From NCBI GenBank assembly GCA_035550515.1, contig DASZOZ010000088.1, forward strand, positions 1 through 64,000: DNA of 64,000 bases, in the 5' to 3' direction. The stretch comes from DATARH01 sp035550515 (lineage in GTDB: Bacteria; Pseudomonadota; Alphaproteobacteria; ATCC43930; CGMCC-115725). A model generated the notes under the pieces. The model did no database searches, was not told the DNA's origin, and saw only the letters and a program-made list of their open reading frames with translations. A program made the translations under genes and the position numbers. Below are positions 43,267-52,848 of the stretch, piece by piece (position 1 is the first letter of the stretch; the number at the start of each line of letters is the position of its first letter).

Positions 43267-43998
43267 ATGACAGCCGACGCGACCCCAAGGCTGGTCTCCG
43301 ACGAGACGAGCGACGCGGCCGGCGAAAAGGCGACGTTCAAGGCGGGTGCCGTCTACGGGACATTGAAGCGCCGCATTCTTGACGGCACCTACCGGCCCGG
43401 AGACTGGCTGCGGCTGTCTCAATTGGCACGCGACTTTTCGCTGAGCGAGATGCCGATCCGGGAGGCGCTGCGGCTGCTCCAAAAGGACGGGCTGGTCGTG
43501 CTGCACCGGCATCGCGGCGCGCAGGTCGCCGAGCTCTCGCTGGCGCGCGGCTACGAAATCGTCGAGACCCGGTTGTTCCTGGAGAAAGCGGCGGCGCTCG
43601 CCGCGGTGCCGTTCCACACGCCGGCATCGCAGCGGGCGATGGCGGCGTCGATTCGGACGATGGAATCCCTGATCGGCAACCCCGGCGAATTCGCCCTGGA
43701 GAACCGGCGCTTTTGCACGCTGCTGTTCGCGCCGAGCCCCAACCGGTTCATGGTCGATCTCATCCAGGAGCTGTGGGATCAGGTCTGGCGACACTCGACG
43801 ACGCTGGTCTACATGTTTCTCGGCGACCGGCTGATCGGGTCGATCGAGGAAAATCGGCGGCTTCTCGCGGGTGTGCAGGCCAAGGACCTGCCGATGGTCA
43901 GCGCGATTTTCGATGACCGCATTCGGCTCACGCTGGACGCCTGGCGGCGCGCCGCCGATGCCGCGACGCCGGGAGAAGCGGGCGGTCCGCCGCGCTGA
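43267..43998 (+). CDS. GntR-family transcriptional regulator, FCD type
   Basis: A 243-residue regulator. The winged helix-turn-helix lies at about 28-100 (VYGTLKRRILDGTYRPGDWLR, then MPIREALRLLQKDGLVVL). The C-terminal helical ligand domain resembles FadR-type FCD domains but lacks a full set of the usual metal-binding histidines, so ligand sensing may differ. AGGAGAAGG gives the ribosome site. It ends 6 bases from the convergent oxygenase gene. Flanking catabolic-type genes and two palindromic sites suggest a local regulon. Confidence 0.87.
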   Translation: MTADATPRLVSDETSDAAGEKATFKAGAVYGTLKRRILDGTYRPGDWLRLSQLARDFSLSEMPIREALRLLQKDGLVVLHRHRGAQVAELSLARGYEIVETRLFLEKAAALAAVPFHTPASQRAMAASIRTMESLIGNPGEFALENRRFCTLLFAPSPNRFMVDLIQELWDQVWRHSTTLVYMFLGDRLIGSIEENRRLLAGVQAKDLPMVSAIFDDRIRLTLDAWRRAADAATPGEAGGPPR

Positions 43999-44004
43999 AG
44001 GCGG

Positions 44005-44985
44005 TCAATAGGCCTGGATGCGCACGCCGTCGGCGGAATCCTTGGCGTGGCTGGCGTCATGATACGCGCCCATATACTCGGCATAGGTGAAGCGCGGGTA
44101 TTTTGCCGGGCGTTCCGCGCTGGTGCAGGTCGGCAGGCACTCCATCGGCCAGTCGATGTTGCAGTCGACAAAGAAGGGAATGGCGTACCGCTCCCGGCCG
44201 GAGCGATTGCTCGCTCGATGCGGCGTCGCCAGGAACCGGTCGTTGGTCCAGCGCCGCAGCATATCGCCGCCGTTGACCAGGAAATGCCCGTCCAGCGCCG
44301 GCGCGTCGATCCAGCGGCCGTCGCGGGTGCGCAGCGACAGGCCCGGCACCTTGTTTTGCGCCAGCAGGGTCAGGAAGCTCGTGTCGCTGTGCGGGGCGAT
44401 GCCGAATTCGTTTTCCGCGAGCGCCTCGACATAGGGGTAATGCGTCATCCGCAGCGTGTATTGCGGCTCGGCGAATGCCTTGTCGAAATAGTCGGCAGGC
44501 AGATCGAGGGCGACCGCGTAAAGCGGCATCATCTTTTTCACCAACGCCTCGAGCGCGTCGCAATAGGCGACCACGGTCTCCCGGAACCCCCGCAGGTCGT
44601 CGGGCCATAGGTTGATCCCGCGAAAGCGCTTGTGCGCCAGCACATCCGGATGGTCGGCAGGCAGGTCGCGCTTGAGGAAGAACGCCTCGTTGACATTCGG
44701 CTTGATCGCCGCGGCGGGATCGGTGCTGCGCGACATCGGCAGGTAGCCGACATTGTCGCGATTGCGCCGCAGCTTCAGCTTGCGATCCAAAGGCTGGGCG
44801 TGGAAGCGCGCGGTCTCGGCGAACGCGGCATCGCACAGCGACTGGGGAACGCCGTGCCCCTTGATGAAATAGAACCCGATGTTTTCCAGCGCATGGCACA
44901 GCTCTTTGCCCAGTCTCTCGCGTGCGCCCGGCTGACCCGACAGGTACGGTGCCAAATCCAGGATCGGGATTTCGGTGAGGCTCAT
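44005..44985 (-). CDS. 2-oxoglutarate/Fe(II) oxygenase, isopenicillin N synthase family
   Basis: A 326-residue oxygenase. The N-terminal DIOX part (IPILDLAPYLSGQPG, then FYFIKGHGVP) precedes the double-stranded beta-helix core. The Fe(II) ligands are His and Asp in APHSDTSFLTLL and the later His in ATPHRAS. Arg and Ser of the RYAIPFF region (R-x-S type) would bind 2-oxoglutarate. Members oxidise small molecules or act in ethylene, gibberellin and antibiotic chemistry, so the substrate is open. AAGGAG precedes the ATG. The promoter carries a perfect TTGACA and a palindrome. Confidence 0.87.
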   Translation of the reverse strand: MSLTEIPILDLAPYLSGQPGARERLGKELCHALENIGFYFIKGHGVPQSLCDAAFAETARFHAQPLDRKLKLRRNRDNVGYLPMSRSTDPAAAIKPNVNEAFFLKRDLPADHPDVLAHKRFRGINLWPDDLRGFRETVVAYCDALEALVKKMMPLYAVALDLPADYFDKAFAEPQYTLRMTHYPYVEALAENEFGIAPHSDTSFLTLLAQNKVPGLSLRTRDGRWIDAPALDGHFLVNGGDMLRRWTNDRFLATPHRASNRSGRERYAIPFFVDCNIDWPMECLPTCTSAERPAKYPRFTYAEYMGAYHDASHAKDSADGVRIQAY

Positions 44986-45037
44986 GAGGCACTCCTTGAT
45001 CTCAGAGCGGCGGGCGAGCGATCCAATTTCCAGGAAT

Positions 45038-45066
45038 AATCTGATCAGATCATATCTTGTTGTCAA
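45038..45066 (-). promoter_or_regulatory. Oxygenase promoter with embedded palindromic operator
   Basis: On the minus strand, TTGACA and CAGATT are 17 bases apart, 53 bases before the start codon. The perfect palindrome ATCTGATCAGAT (45039-45050) covers the end of the spacer and the -10 element. A repressor bound there would block polymerase; the neighbouring GntR protein is the natural candidate. Confidence 0.55.
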
Positions 45067-45104
45067 CGGTCCGAATCCGGCACAACGGACCGACAGCGCC
45101 CGGA

Positions 45105-48100
45105 TCACCAAGCCACACGCAGCGCGAGCGATCCACCATACTGCTGATAGGCGCCGGAGAGCTGGGCGTCGACCGAGGCGGTGAGCTGGACGTTGTCGCG
45201 GAGCCGATAACCGAGGCCGAGCCGGATCGCCGCCGCGTTGCCGACGGTCGGGACCGTGCTGTCCTCAAAGGGTTCCGAGGGGAGCTCGGCGTAATTGCGC
45301 GGCACGTTGCGCTGCGGCCGCGCGTCGTGCATCCACGCGATCCTGGCAAACGGCGCGCTCATCGCCGCGTCGTCCAGGATCGCCATGCCGTCGAACTTGA
45401 CCCCCAGATAGCTCGGCAGCGACGTGATGTTGGTCGCGCGATAGGTCATGCCCGGCCCGTATCCCGCAAAGTTTTCGGTTGCCCCGTTCTGCAGGATTTC
45501 GACGGGCGCGAGCGCCGCGAAGGGCGTCACCCCGGCGGCGGTCGTCCCGAGGTCGAAGCGGTATCCGGTCTCGATGCGGCCGCCGACCGTCGCATTGGTG
45601 AAATTGGCGTTGGTCGCGAGCGGCAATCCGAGGGAATAGAGGTTGCGGGTGTATTTCGCCTGGCCGCCGCCGCCGTAGGCGACGGCCGAGACATAGGCGG
45701 GACCGGCGCGGTAGATGCCGTACAGCATCGCGCCGTAATCGGTCGAGCTGTTGCTCGAGTTCGGCGCCGTCAGACCCAAGGTTCCGTACGATGCGGTGAT
45801 CGCGCCGCCGACCAGGACTGGCCATCCTTCGGGCTCGGCGTCGACGCCAAACGTGCCGGCCTCGGCGTTGCCCGAGAGACCGCTGCCGGATGTGCCGCCG
45901 GCAGCGAGCGTGCCCCAGACACGACCGCGGTTCCATCCGGTCCCGGCCTGCGACAGGGGGGAGATGTCGGTGCCCGGCGTCGGGCCGCCCGCGTCGCCGA
46001 TCAGCCACCCATCCAGCCGGTCGACGACGACATTCATCGCCGAGCTCACCGCATCGATCTTTGCCTGCGGGACGATGGAGACGCCATCCGCATCGATCGC
46101 CTCATAGGCATAGCCCAGCGCCGACACGGTAGGGATATCCACCAGGGCGGCGGTGATCGCCGTGAACAGCGGCGAGCCGCCCTCGTCCTGGATCTGTCCC
46201 TCATACGTGGCGAAAATCCGGTCGGCGGCGTCGAGGCCGACCGGCGCGAAATCGACGAGCGACAGAATGCCGAAACCAGTCGCCGTCGGGATCTCGCTGA
46301 ATTGTTCGATCACGCTCCTGGGCTCGATGACGGTGATCGGGCCCGAGGTCACCCCTCCTTGCGCCGTCAGCACCTCGGACTCTTGGAACGTCCCGGTGCG
46401 CAGGTGGCCCTTGTCGATTTCGATCGGCTGGATCGCACCGGCAAGCTGTGCCGCGCCGGTGATCGTGACCGCGTCCCACTGCTTTCGCGGGGTGTCGAGG
46501 CGCACGACCAGCGTGCTGGACGGCGTCTCGGCGAGCGACCCGTTGATGAGCGCAGTGCCGGTGCCCGGCTGCGAAATGCCCAGCGTGCCTTGGTTCGTCA
46601 GGACGTTGCCGGTGCCGCCGAGATCGACCAGAGACCCGACCAGGAGGGTTGCGCCGCCGGTGTTGACGAGCGAGTTGGCGGCTCCGGTGGTGAGCTGCAC
46701 CGCGCCGTTCATCGTCCCGTTATTGGTGATGGCGGTGTCGCCGGACAGGCTCTGCACCGCATAGCCGGACGCGTCGTCGAGCTGGCCGTTATTGACCAGG
46801 ACGTTTCCCGGACCGTCGAACTGGACCCCGGCGCCGCCGGCCCCGCCCGTTACCGTCGCCTCCGGCGCAATCGTGACGGTCGGGTCGCTACCCGATTTTA
46901 ACTTGATCGCGACCGCGCCCGGTCCTGTCGCGGTAATCGGCTTATTGTCAACGACGCTCACCTTGCCCGCCCCGCCGGAACCGCCGGCGCCTTTCAGCAG
47001 GACCCCGTTACTATCGATGACGATGCCGCCACCGCCGCCGATGCTCTCGGCGACGACACCCACGGCATTGGCGCCGGTCGTGACGATGGGCGCGTCGACG
47101 GTGACGGTGACATTGCCGCCGTTGCCGTTTCCCTTGACGAAACTCGGGGTCAGGGCGCCGCTGGACAAGGCGATGCCGCCGCCGCCGCCCACGCTTTGCG
47201 CAACGACGCCGACGGCGCCGGCACCGCTCGTGGTGATTGGACCACCGACCGTGACATTGACCGCGCCGGCATTGCCGGACGCCAATTGCATCGGCGTCCG
47301 ACCGATCCCAAGAGAACGGCCGAACCGCCGAAGCGCATTAAGTCGTTCTACGGAAGGCTGGCTGCCGAAGGTCACGCTGCCGGCTCCGCCGGCGGACGTG
47401 TTTTGCCCGACGCCAATACCGCCGCCGCCGGAGACGCTCTGCGCAATAATGCCGATCGCCAGGTTGCCGGACGTCTGGATGGGCGCCTGCGTGGCGACCG
47501 TCACCTGGTTGCTGTTGCCGCGCGCTCGAGCCTGGCCGAGCGACAGGCTGGCGACCGGCGTCGCGCTGTAGCCGCCGCCGCCGCCGATCGACTGCGCGAC
47601 GACGCCGTGCGACAGGTAGCCGGAAGTCACGATCGGGCCATTGACGGTCGCGGTTACGTTGCCGCCGGCGCCCTCGCTGCCGTTGCCGCCGATTTTGAGA
47701 GAGCTGGCAAGGGTGCCGTTCAGCACCTGCACCCCCGCGACCTGCATTTGATAGGCGCCGCCCTCACCGCCGCCGCCGCCCACCGATTGTGCCATCAGCC
47801 CGACGGCATCGTCGCCGCCGGTGGTGATCGAGGACCCGGCATTGACGGCGACCTGAACGGTGCCGCCGCCGCCCGCCGCGCCGCCGCTGCCGCCCAGCGT
47901 CAGGGTGAAAGCGCCGCCGCCCGGTCCGGCGGCCAGTTCCGCCATGCCGCCGCCGCCGCCGATCGACTGGGCATTAATGCCGGTTGCTCCCGCCCCCGCG
48001 GTTTGGATGCTCCCTTGCAGCACCACATTGACCGCGCCGCCGTCGCCCGCCGCTCCGCCCGATCCGCCGAGCGTGATCGCGCCCGAGCGGCTCGACAGAT

Positions 48101-51100
48101 CCACCGCCGGCAGCGACGGCACGTTCAGGTTGAGGCCGAGCGCCGACAGGAACGAACGCCCGAGCTGCTGGCATCCGCAGTCGCTCTGCGCGCCGTCGTG
48201 CCTGGAGGGCTCGTCGGGTTCGATCGGGGCGGAAAAATCGCCACCGCCGCCGCCGATGCTTTGGGCCAGGATGCCGATCGCCTCCTTGCCTTGCGTGGTG
48301 ATCGCGCCGGTATTGTTGACCGTCACCGCGCCGCCGTTGCCGCCCCGGCCGCCGGTGCCGCCCAGCGTGACGCTCAGGCTCATCCCTTCGTTGCTGGTCG
48401 TACCGCCGACAACCCCGTTCCCGCCACCGCCGCCGACCGACTGAGCGAAGATGCCGTAGGCGACATCGCCGCCGGTGCCGATTGTGCCGCTGTTCGTGAC
48501 GGTGATGAGGCCCCCGAGGTTGCCGTCGCCACCCTTGCCGCCAAGATTGACGGTGAGGTTCTTTTTGTTGCCGGCTTCCGTCTCGGAGAGGCCGCCCTCA
48601 CCGCCGCCGCCACCGACGCTTTCGCCGTAAATTCCGTAAGATTCTGCGCCTGCGGTGGTGATAGTGCCGGCATTGGTGACGTTGACGGTTCCGCCGACGC
48701 CGCCGTTTCCCCCAAGGCCGCCTATCGCCAGCGTCCCGGAGACATCGGGGACGCCGCCGCCCTTCTTCGCATTGACGGCGCTGGTCGCCGATTGCAGCCG
48801 CGTGCCGAATGCGGAGCTCTTGAGCGTGTCCAGCAGGCTTTGATAGGCCGGGTCCGCGAGGTCCGCGATGAACTGTCCGAGTTGCAGGCAGTCCGAAGCG
48901 ATTTGGTTCAAGCCGAGATTGTTGAAGGTATCGAGCCCGATCGCCGTCTTGATCGACCCCAAGAGATTGCCGACCCGGTCGGGCGTGTTGTCCTCGCGCG
49001 GCGCCACACTGCCGCCCGTGCCGCCGCTTCCGCCGATGCTCTGGGCGAAAATCCCGTGCGAACCGTCCGCCGCGGTGGTGATCGTCTTGTTGTTGGTGAC
49101 GGTGACGGAGCCGCCGGCATTGCCGTTGCCGCCGTCGCCGCCGAGTGTGAGGCTCAGCGAGAGCTTGCCCTGCGCGGACCCGTTCACCGCCCCGCCGGTG
49201 CCGCCGCCACCGCCGACCGACTGGGCGAAGATGGCGTTTGCATCGGACCCGAACGTCGCGATGCTGCCGTTATTGGTCACGCTCACGGCGGAGCCGGTGC
49301 CGGCGGCGCCGCCCTTGCCGCCAATCGTCAACGAAGCCGATGCGGTGTCGGCGAGCGGCAGTTGCTGGACCAGATTGTCCAAGGTCCTGTCGAACGACAA
49401 TCCCGTGGTCGCGAGGGCGGATGCGCTGCCGCCATTGCCGCCGCCGCCGCCGATCGACTGTGCGACGATGCCGTCGGCAAATTTGCCCTCGGTCTCGATC
49501 TGGCCGGCATCGACGACGGTGACTTCGCCGCCGCTGCCGCCCTTGCCGCCGGTGCCGCCGACCGAGTTCGTGATGTTGATGTTCTGCCGCTTGCTCAACG
49601 CGTTGCCGATCGCTTCGGCGCCGCCGCCATCGCCGCCGCCGCCGCCCACCGACTCCGCGATGATCCCGATCGCGTAATCGCCTGTCGTGCTGATCGTCCC
49701 GTTCGCGTTGTTTGTCGCGAACACCGTGCTGCCGATGCCGCCGTCGCCGCCGCTGCCGCCGACCGCGTTGCTGAGGTTCAGTGCGGGACTGGAAGCCGAC
49801 GCCGCCAAGGAATAGGCGGAAGCGGCGCCGGCGCCGCCGCCACCGCCGCCGATCGAGCGGAGCGACATGCCGTAGCCGTAATCGCCCGAGGTCGTGATCG
49901 CCGCCCCATTGGTCACGTCGACCACACCGCCGTTGCCGCCTTTGCCGCCGCTGCCGCCGAGCGCCAAGGAAAAGGCGGCGGCGGGGCCTTTGACGGAGGC
50001 GGCAATGGTTGTGGCGCTTGCTTTGCCGGCATCGCCGCCGCCGCCGCCGACGCTCTGCGTTTCGATGCCCTCGGCACCGGCCCCGCTGGTGTTCAGCGCG
50101 GAGGCGTTATCGACGGAAACATTCCCGCCGTTGCCGCCGGGACCGCCGTTGCCGCCGATCGCGATCGCCAGCCCTGCTTTGACGCCGCCCGTGACAGTCC
50201 GGGCATCGCCGCCGGCGCCGCCGCCGCCGCCGACCGATTGGGCAAAGATGGCGCTCGCATTGGCGCCCGACGTCGTGATGCTGGAATTTGTCGTGGTCGC
50301 TCGCTCAATGGTCACGTTGCCGCCGGCGCCGCCGCCGCCGCCATTCCCGCCGAGCGACAATGAAAACGCGAGCCCCAGCGACCGTGCGCCGCCCGCCGTG
50401 CCGCCGCTGCCGCCAATGCTTTGCGCGAGGATGCCGTACGAGTCGTCGCCCGCGGTGGCGATCGTTCCGTCATCGCGCGCCGTTACGGCGCCGCCATTGC
50501 CGCCGGTTCCGCCTGCGCCGCCTCTCGCGAAAAAGGGAAAGGCGGCGGCGCCGCCCCGTCCGCCGCCGGGGCCGTCGGCGCCCAGGGTCTCGATGGTCAG
50601 CGCATCGAGCGCACGGCCGCCGCCGATGCTCTGCGCGACCACGGCGTTAGCGCTCCCGCCCTGGGTCGTGACCGTGCCCGCATTGATGACCGTGGCGGCC
50701 CCGCCACTGCCGGCGGCCCCGCCGTTCTGGCCGATAATGCCACGCCCGCCGTTGCCCCCGGTGCCGCCGACCGATTGCGCGACGATCCCGTATGAATAAT
50801 CACCCCGTGTCGAGATCGTGCCGTTTTGCTGCGCCGTGACCGTGCCGCCGCCGCCACCGCCGCCGGCCGAGTTGGTCGCACGGCGCGTGCCCTCGCCGCC
50901 GCGACCGCCGACCGACTCCAGCAACAAGGCGATCGACCTGTCGCCTTGCGTGGTGATGGTGCCGTTCGTTGTCGCCTCGACACGGCCGCCTGTGCTGCCG
51001 GCAAAGCTTCTTCCGCCGCCGCCAGCCCCGCCGAGCGATTGAGCGATGATCCCGGGCGACGATGTCCCGTTTGTCGAGACCGTTGCCGTGGAAGCGGTCT

Positions 51101-51776
51101 GGATCGTTGCAAGCCCGCCCACGGCGCCCGGACCGCCCTCCGACAATAATCGCGCGGCGATGTAGTCGCTTCCTTGAGTCCCGAACGATGTGTTAACCGC
51201 TAGGCTGACGGTGCCGCCCGGGCCGCCGTTTTCGTTTTGTATGTTGCCGTTGCCGCTTAGTCTCCCTCCCCGTCCGCCGATGGAGCGAAGTTCAATCAAG
51301 GGTACAGGGCTGGAGCCGGATTGATCGGTCGCGGCGACGTTAAACTGCCCGCCCTGAATAAAGGTCACATTCCCGCCGGCCCCGCCGCGGCCTGCACCGG
51401 AACAGGTCTGTCTCCGTCCACCACCGCGACAACCCGCCGGGTTGCCCGACCCGCCGGTCGAGCTCAGGTCGATCAAGGGCCTCGTGGCCGTCTGGCCGGT
51501 GCCGATGACGGTGGCGTTCGTCACGTTGATGGTTGGCCCGGCACCACCGCCCGCGCCGCCCTGCTGCGACTGATTAAAGGAAGAAAGCGGGCTGACCAGG
51601 TTCTGCGCCCGCGCCGGCGTCGCCCCGGCGACCAAGCTCGCGCCCAGCGCCATACTCACGACGAGGCGCCGCCAGCCGAGCATTGGTGGCGAGCCTCGGA
51701 GCACGATTTCGGTCATCGGCGGGGTCGCCGGAAAGTTCTCCGCCGCTTCAATGCCGGAGGCAATGTCGCTCTTCAC
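45105..51776 (-). CDS. Giant glycine-rich autotransporter
   Basis: A 2,223-residue type Va secreted protein. An extended N-terminal leader ends in a signal core (LVVSMALGASLVAGATPARA). The passenger, up to about residue 1,800, repeats a module in which strand segments of the type ITTSGDxSYGIxAQSxGG are followed by runs of glycine (SVGGGGGxGG), predicting a long beta-helix with glycine-rich turns. Only the NPAGC-CRGG-QTCSG stretch and short spots such as SDCGC and DCLQLGQ carry cysteines. From about 1,935 an autotransporter barrel follows, ending LRVAW with the aromatic final residue typical of outer-membrane proteins. The GTG start has AGGGAAA upstream; internal ATGs at residues 21 and 32 are alternatives. 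Probably an adhesin or biofilm protein. Confidence 0.9.
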   Translation of the reverse strand: MKSDIASGIEAAENFPATPPMTEIVLRGSPPMLGWRRLVVSMALGASLVAGATPARAQNLVSPLSSFNQSQQGGAGGGAGPTINVTNATVIGTGQTATRPLIDLSSTGGSGNPAGCRGGGRRQTCSGAGRGGAGGNVTFIQGGQFNVAATDQSGSSPVPLIELRSIGGRGGRLSGNGNIQNENGGPGGTVSLAVNTSFGTQGSDYIAARLLSEGGPGAVGGLATIQTASTATVSTNGTSSPGIIAQSLGGAGGGGRSFAGSTGGRVEATTNGTITTQGDRSIALLLESVGGRGGEGTRRATNSAGGGGGGGTVTAQQNGTISTRGDYSYGIVAQSVGGTGGNGGRGIIGQNGGAAGSGGAATVINAGTVTTQGGSANAVVAQSIGGGRALDALTIETLGADGPGGGRGGAAAFPFFARGGAGGTGGNGGAVTARDDGTIATAGDDSYGILAQSIGGSGGTAGGARSLGLAFSLSLGGNGGGGGAGGNVTIERATTTNSSITTSGANASAIFAQSVGGGGGAGGDARTVTGGVKAGLAIAIGGNGGPGGNGGNVSVDNASALNTSGAGAEGIETQSVGGGGGDAGKASATTIAASVKGPAAAFSLALGGSGGKGGNGGVVDVTNGAAITTSGDYGYGMSLRSIGGGGGGAGAASAYSLAASASSPALNLSNAVGGSGGDGGIGSTVFATNNANGTISTTGDYAIGIIAESVGGGGGDGGGAEAIGNALSKRQNINITNSVGGTGGKGGSGGEVTVVDAGQIETEGKFADGIVAQSIGGGGGNGGSASALATTGLSFDRTLDNLVQQLPLADTASASLTIGGKGGAAGTGSAVSVTNNGSIATFGSDANAIFAQSVGGGGGTGGAVNGSAQGKLSLSLTLGGDGGNGNAGGSVTVTNNKTITTAADGSHGIFAQSIGGSGGTGGSVAPREDNTPDRVGNLLGSIKTAIGLDTFNNLGLNQIASDCLQLGQFIADLADPAYQSLLDTLKSSAFGTRLQSATSAVNAKKGGGVPDVSGTLAIGGLGGNGGVGGTVNVTNAGTITTAGAESYGIYGESVGGGGGEGGLSETEAGNKKNLTVNLGGKGGDGNLGGLITVTNSGTIGTGGDVAYGIFAQSVGGGGGNGVVGGTTSNEGMSLSVTLGGTGGRGGNGGAVTVNNTGAITTQGKEAIGILAQSIGGGGGDFSAPIEPDEPSRHDGAQSDCGCQQLGRSFLSALGLNLNVPSLPAVDLSSRSGAITLGGSGGAAGDGGAVNVVLQGSIQTAGAGATGINAQSIGGGGGMAELAAGPGGGAFTLTLGGSGGAAGGGGTVQVAVNAGSSITTGGDDAVGLMAQSVGGGGGEGGAYQMQVAGVQVLNGTLASSLKIGGNGSEGAGGNVTATVNGPIVTSGYLSHGVVAQSIGGGGGYSATPVASLSLGQARARGNSNQVTVATQAPIQTSGNLAIGIIAQSVSGGGGIGVGQNTSAGGAGSVTFGSQPSVERLNALRRFGRSLGIGRTPMQLASGNAGAVNVTVGGPITTSGAGAVGVVAQSVGGGGGIALSSGALTPSFVKGNGNGGNVTVTVDAPIVTTGANAVGVVAESIGGGGGIVIDSNGVLLKGAGGSGGAGKVSVVDNKPITATGPGAVAIKLKSGSDPTVTIAPEATVTGGAGGAGVQFDGPGNVLVNNGQLDDASGYAVQSLSGDTAITNNGTMNGAVQLTTGAANSLVNTGGATLLVGSLVDLGGTGNVLTNQGTLGISQPGTGTALINGSLAETPSSTLVVRLDTPRKQWDAVTITGAAQLAGAIQPIEIDKGHLRTGTFQESEVLTAQGGVTSGPITVIEPRSVIEQFSEIPTATGFGILSLVDFAPVGLDAADRIFATYEGQIQDEGGSPLFTAITAALVDIPTVSALGYAYEAIDADGVSIVPQAKIDAVSSAMNVVVDRLDGWLIGDAGGPTPGTDISPLSQAGTGWNRGRVWGTLAAGGTSGSGLSGNAEAGTFGVDAEPEGWPVLVGGAITASYGTLGLTAPNSSNSSTDYGAMLYGIYRAGPAYVSAVAYGGGGQAKYTRNLYSLGLPLATNANFTNATVGGRIETGYRFDLGTTAAGVTPFAALAPVEILQNGATENFAGYGPGMTYRATNITSLPSYLGVKFDGMAILDDAAMSAPFARIAWMHDARPQRNVPRNYAELPSEPFEDSTVPTVGNAAAIRLGLGYRLRDNVQLTASVDAQLSGAYQQYGGSLALRVAW

Positions 51777-51836
51777 CCGCCGCTTTCCCTACCCCTCGAT
51801 TGAGCGGCGACTTAAAGCACAAGGGCAGCCGCGGCA

Positions 51837-51863
51837 GTTGATTAAAATCATGCCCAAATCAAC
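51837..51863. promoter_or_regulatory. Inverted repeat upstream of the autotransporter
   Basis: GTTGATT and AATCAAC flank a 13-base AT-rich spacer about 60 bases before the autotransporter start. It could be an operator overlapping its promoter. The rest of this 202-base gap shows nothing coding. Confidence 0.4.
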
Positions 51864-51978
51864 TTGAAACGTATCGCAACATCATGGCCGCCGCGCGTTT
51901 TCTGCAGGCCACGGGTGGGAAGGCCGTTTCAGCGGTCGCGCTGCGCCGCGCGCCGCCGGCGGGGTCGGCATCGCACGG

Positions 51979-52767
51979 TCAGTTCCGGCGGGCATTGCGG
52001 TCGAGCACCTTGACGATCGCGGCCGGCGACACGCTGGTTTCGCCGCTGAACGGCGCGTCGACGATGATCACCAGCGAAAGGAGCAGGGAAACCGCGGCGA
52101 CCAGGCCGCCGAGGACGATGGCCCGGTTGACGGTCGGCGAAATCAGCAGGGCGAGGCCAAACATCACGACAATCAGCGCCGCGATGGTCGACCAGAACAG
52201 GCTGGAAAGGGTCAATCCCGCGTCCGACAGACGCTGCTCCCGCATATCCTGCAACTCGTCGAGCGTCCGCAGGAGCTCGTTATACATCCCCTGTTGCCGC
52301 GCACTGCCGGGCTCGAAGCTGCGCACCGCTCGCGACAGCCCCGAATAGGCGGTCTCGACCTTCTCGCTGCCGCCCAGATTATCCGCCAGGCGCGGCCATT
52401 CGTCGGAGACGATGGCCTCCCCGTATTGCCGCAGCGATTGCCGCGCTTCGCTGAGCCGCGCATCGCCGATGCGAAACAGCACCCGGTCGATCACCAGGAT
52501 CGCGGTGGCTTCCTTGCTGACCCGCTCTTCGACGTTGCGGAGGGTGCCTTGGACCTGGACAAACGAGAAGGCGAGGAGGAACGCGGTGAATGAGACGATC
52601 GCCTTGAACGCGTCCAGCGCGCCGTCCGAGCGCTCTTTGTCTTCGCGGAACCGCAGAACGCGTTGGCCCAGATACGGCGCAAACGCTACGGGCAAGACGA
52701 TCACCAAGGCCACGACCACGAAGGTCCAAAAGTTCGAAAAGTGATGGAACCAGTCGAGAAAGTTCAT
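51979..52767 (-). CDS. DUF4239 (bestrophin-like) membrane protein
   Basis: A 262-residue protein with two hydrophobic segments at the start (about 12-35 and 58-72), a long helical cytoplasmic or periplasmic middle (about 75-185) and two C-terminal membrane helices (FWSTIAALIVVMFGLALLI and VLGGLVAAVSLLLSLVIIV). This 2+2 layout is that of the DUF4239 family, whose function is unknown although relatives are compared to bestrophin channels. It lies 81 bases downstream of the P-type ATPase gene on the same strand and could be cotranscribed. Confidence 0.78.
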   Translation of the reverse strand: MNFLDWFHHFSNFWTFVVVALVIVLPVAFAPYLGQRVLRFREDKERSDGALDAFKAIVSFTAFLLAFSFVQVQGTLRNVEERVSKEATAILVIDRVLFRIGDARLSEARQSLRQYGEAIVSDEWPRLADNLGGSEKVETAYSGLSRAVRSFEPGSARQQGMYNELLRTLDELQDMREQRLSDAGLTLSSLFWSTIAALIVVMFGLALLISPTVNRAIVLGGLVAAVSLLLSLVIIVDAPFSGETSVSPAAIVKVLDRNARRN

Positions 52768-52848
52768 TCCGGGTTCAACTCCGCGATCGACAGCCGAGCA
52801 CGCTCTCGGCGCGCAATGTTCCAGATATGTGCGAAATTGGATAGACCT

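Noticed and set aside
47196..50363. A 1,055-codon plus-strand frame inside the autotransporter gene
   Set aside because: It mirrors the glycine-rich repeats on the opposite strand and contains only Ala/Arg-rich low-complexity sequence.
50000..50600. Repeated GCCGCCGCC runs as non-coding repeats
   Set aside because: They are the reverse complement of poly-glycine codons in the autotransporter and are fully explained by it.
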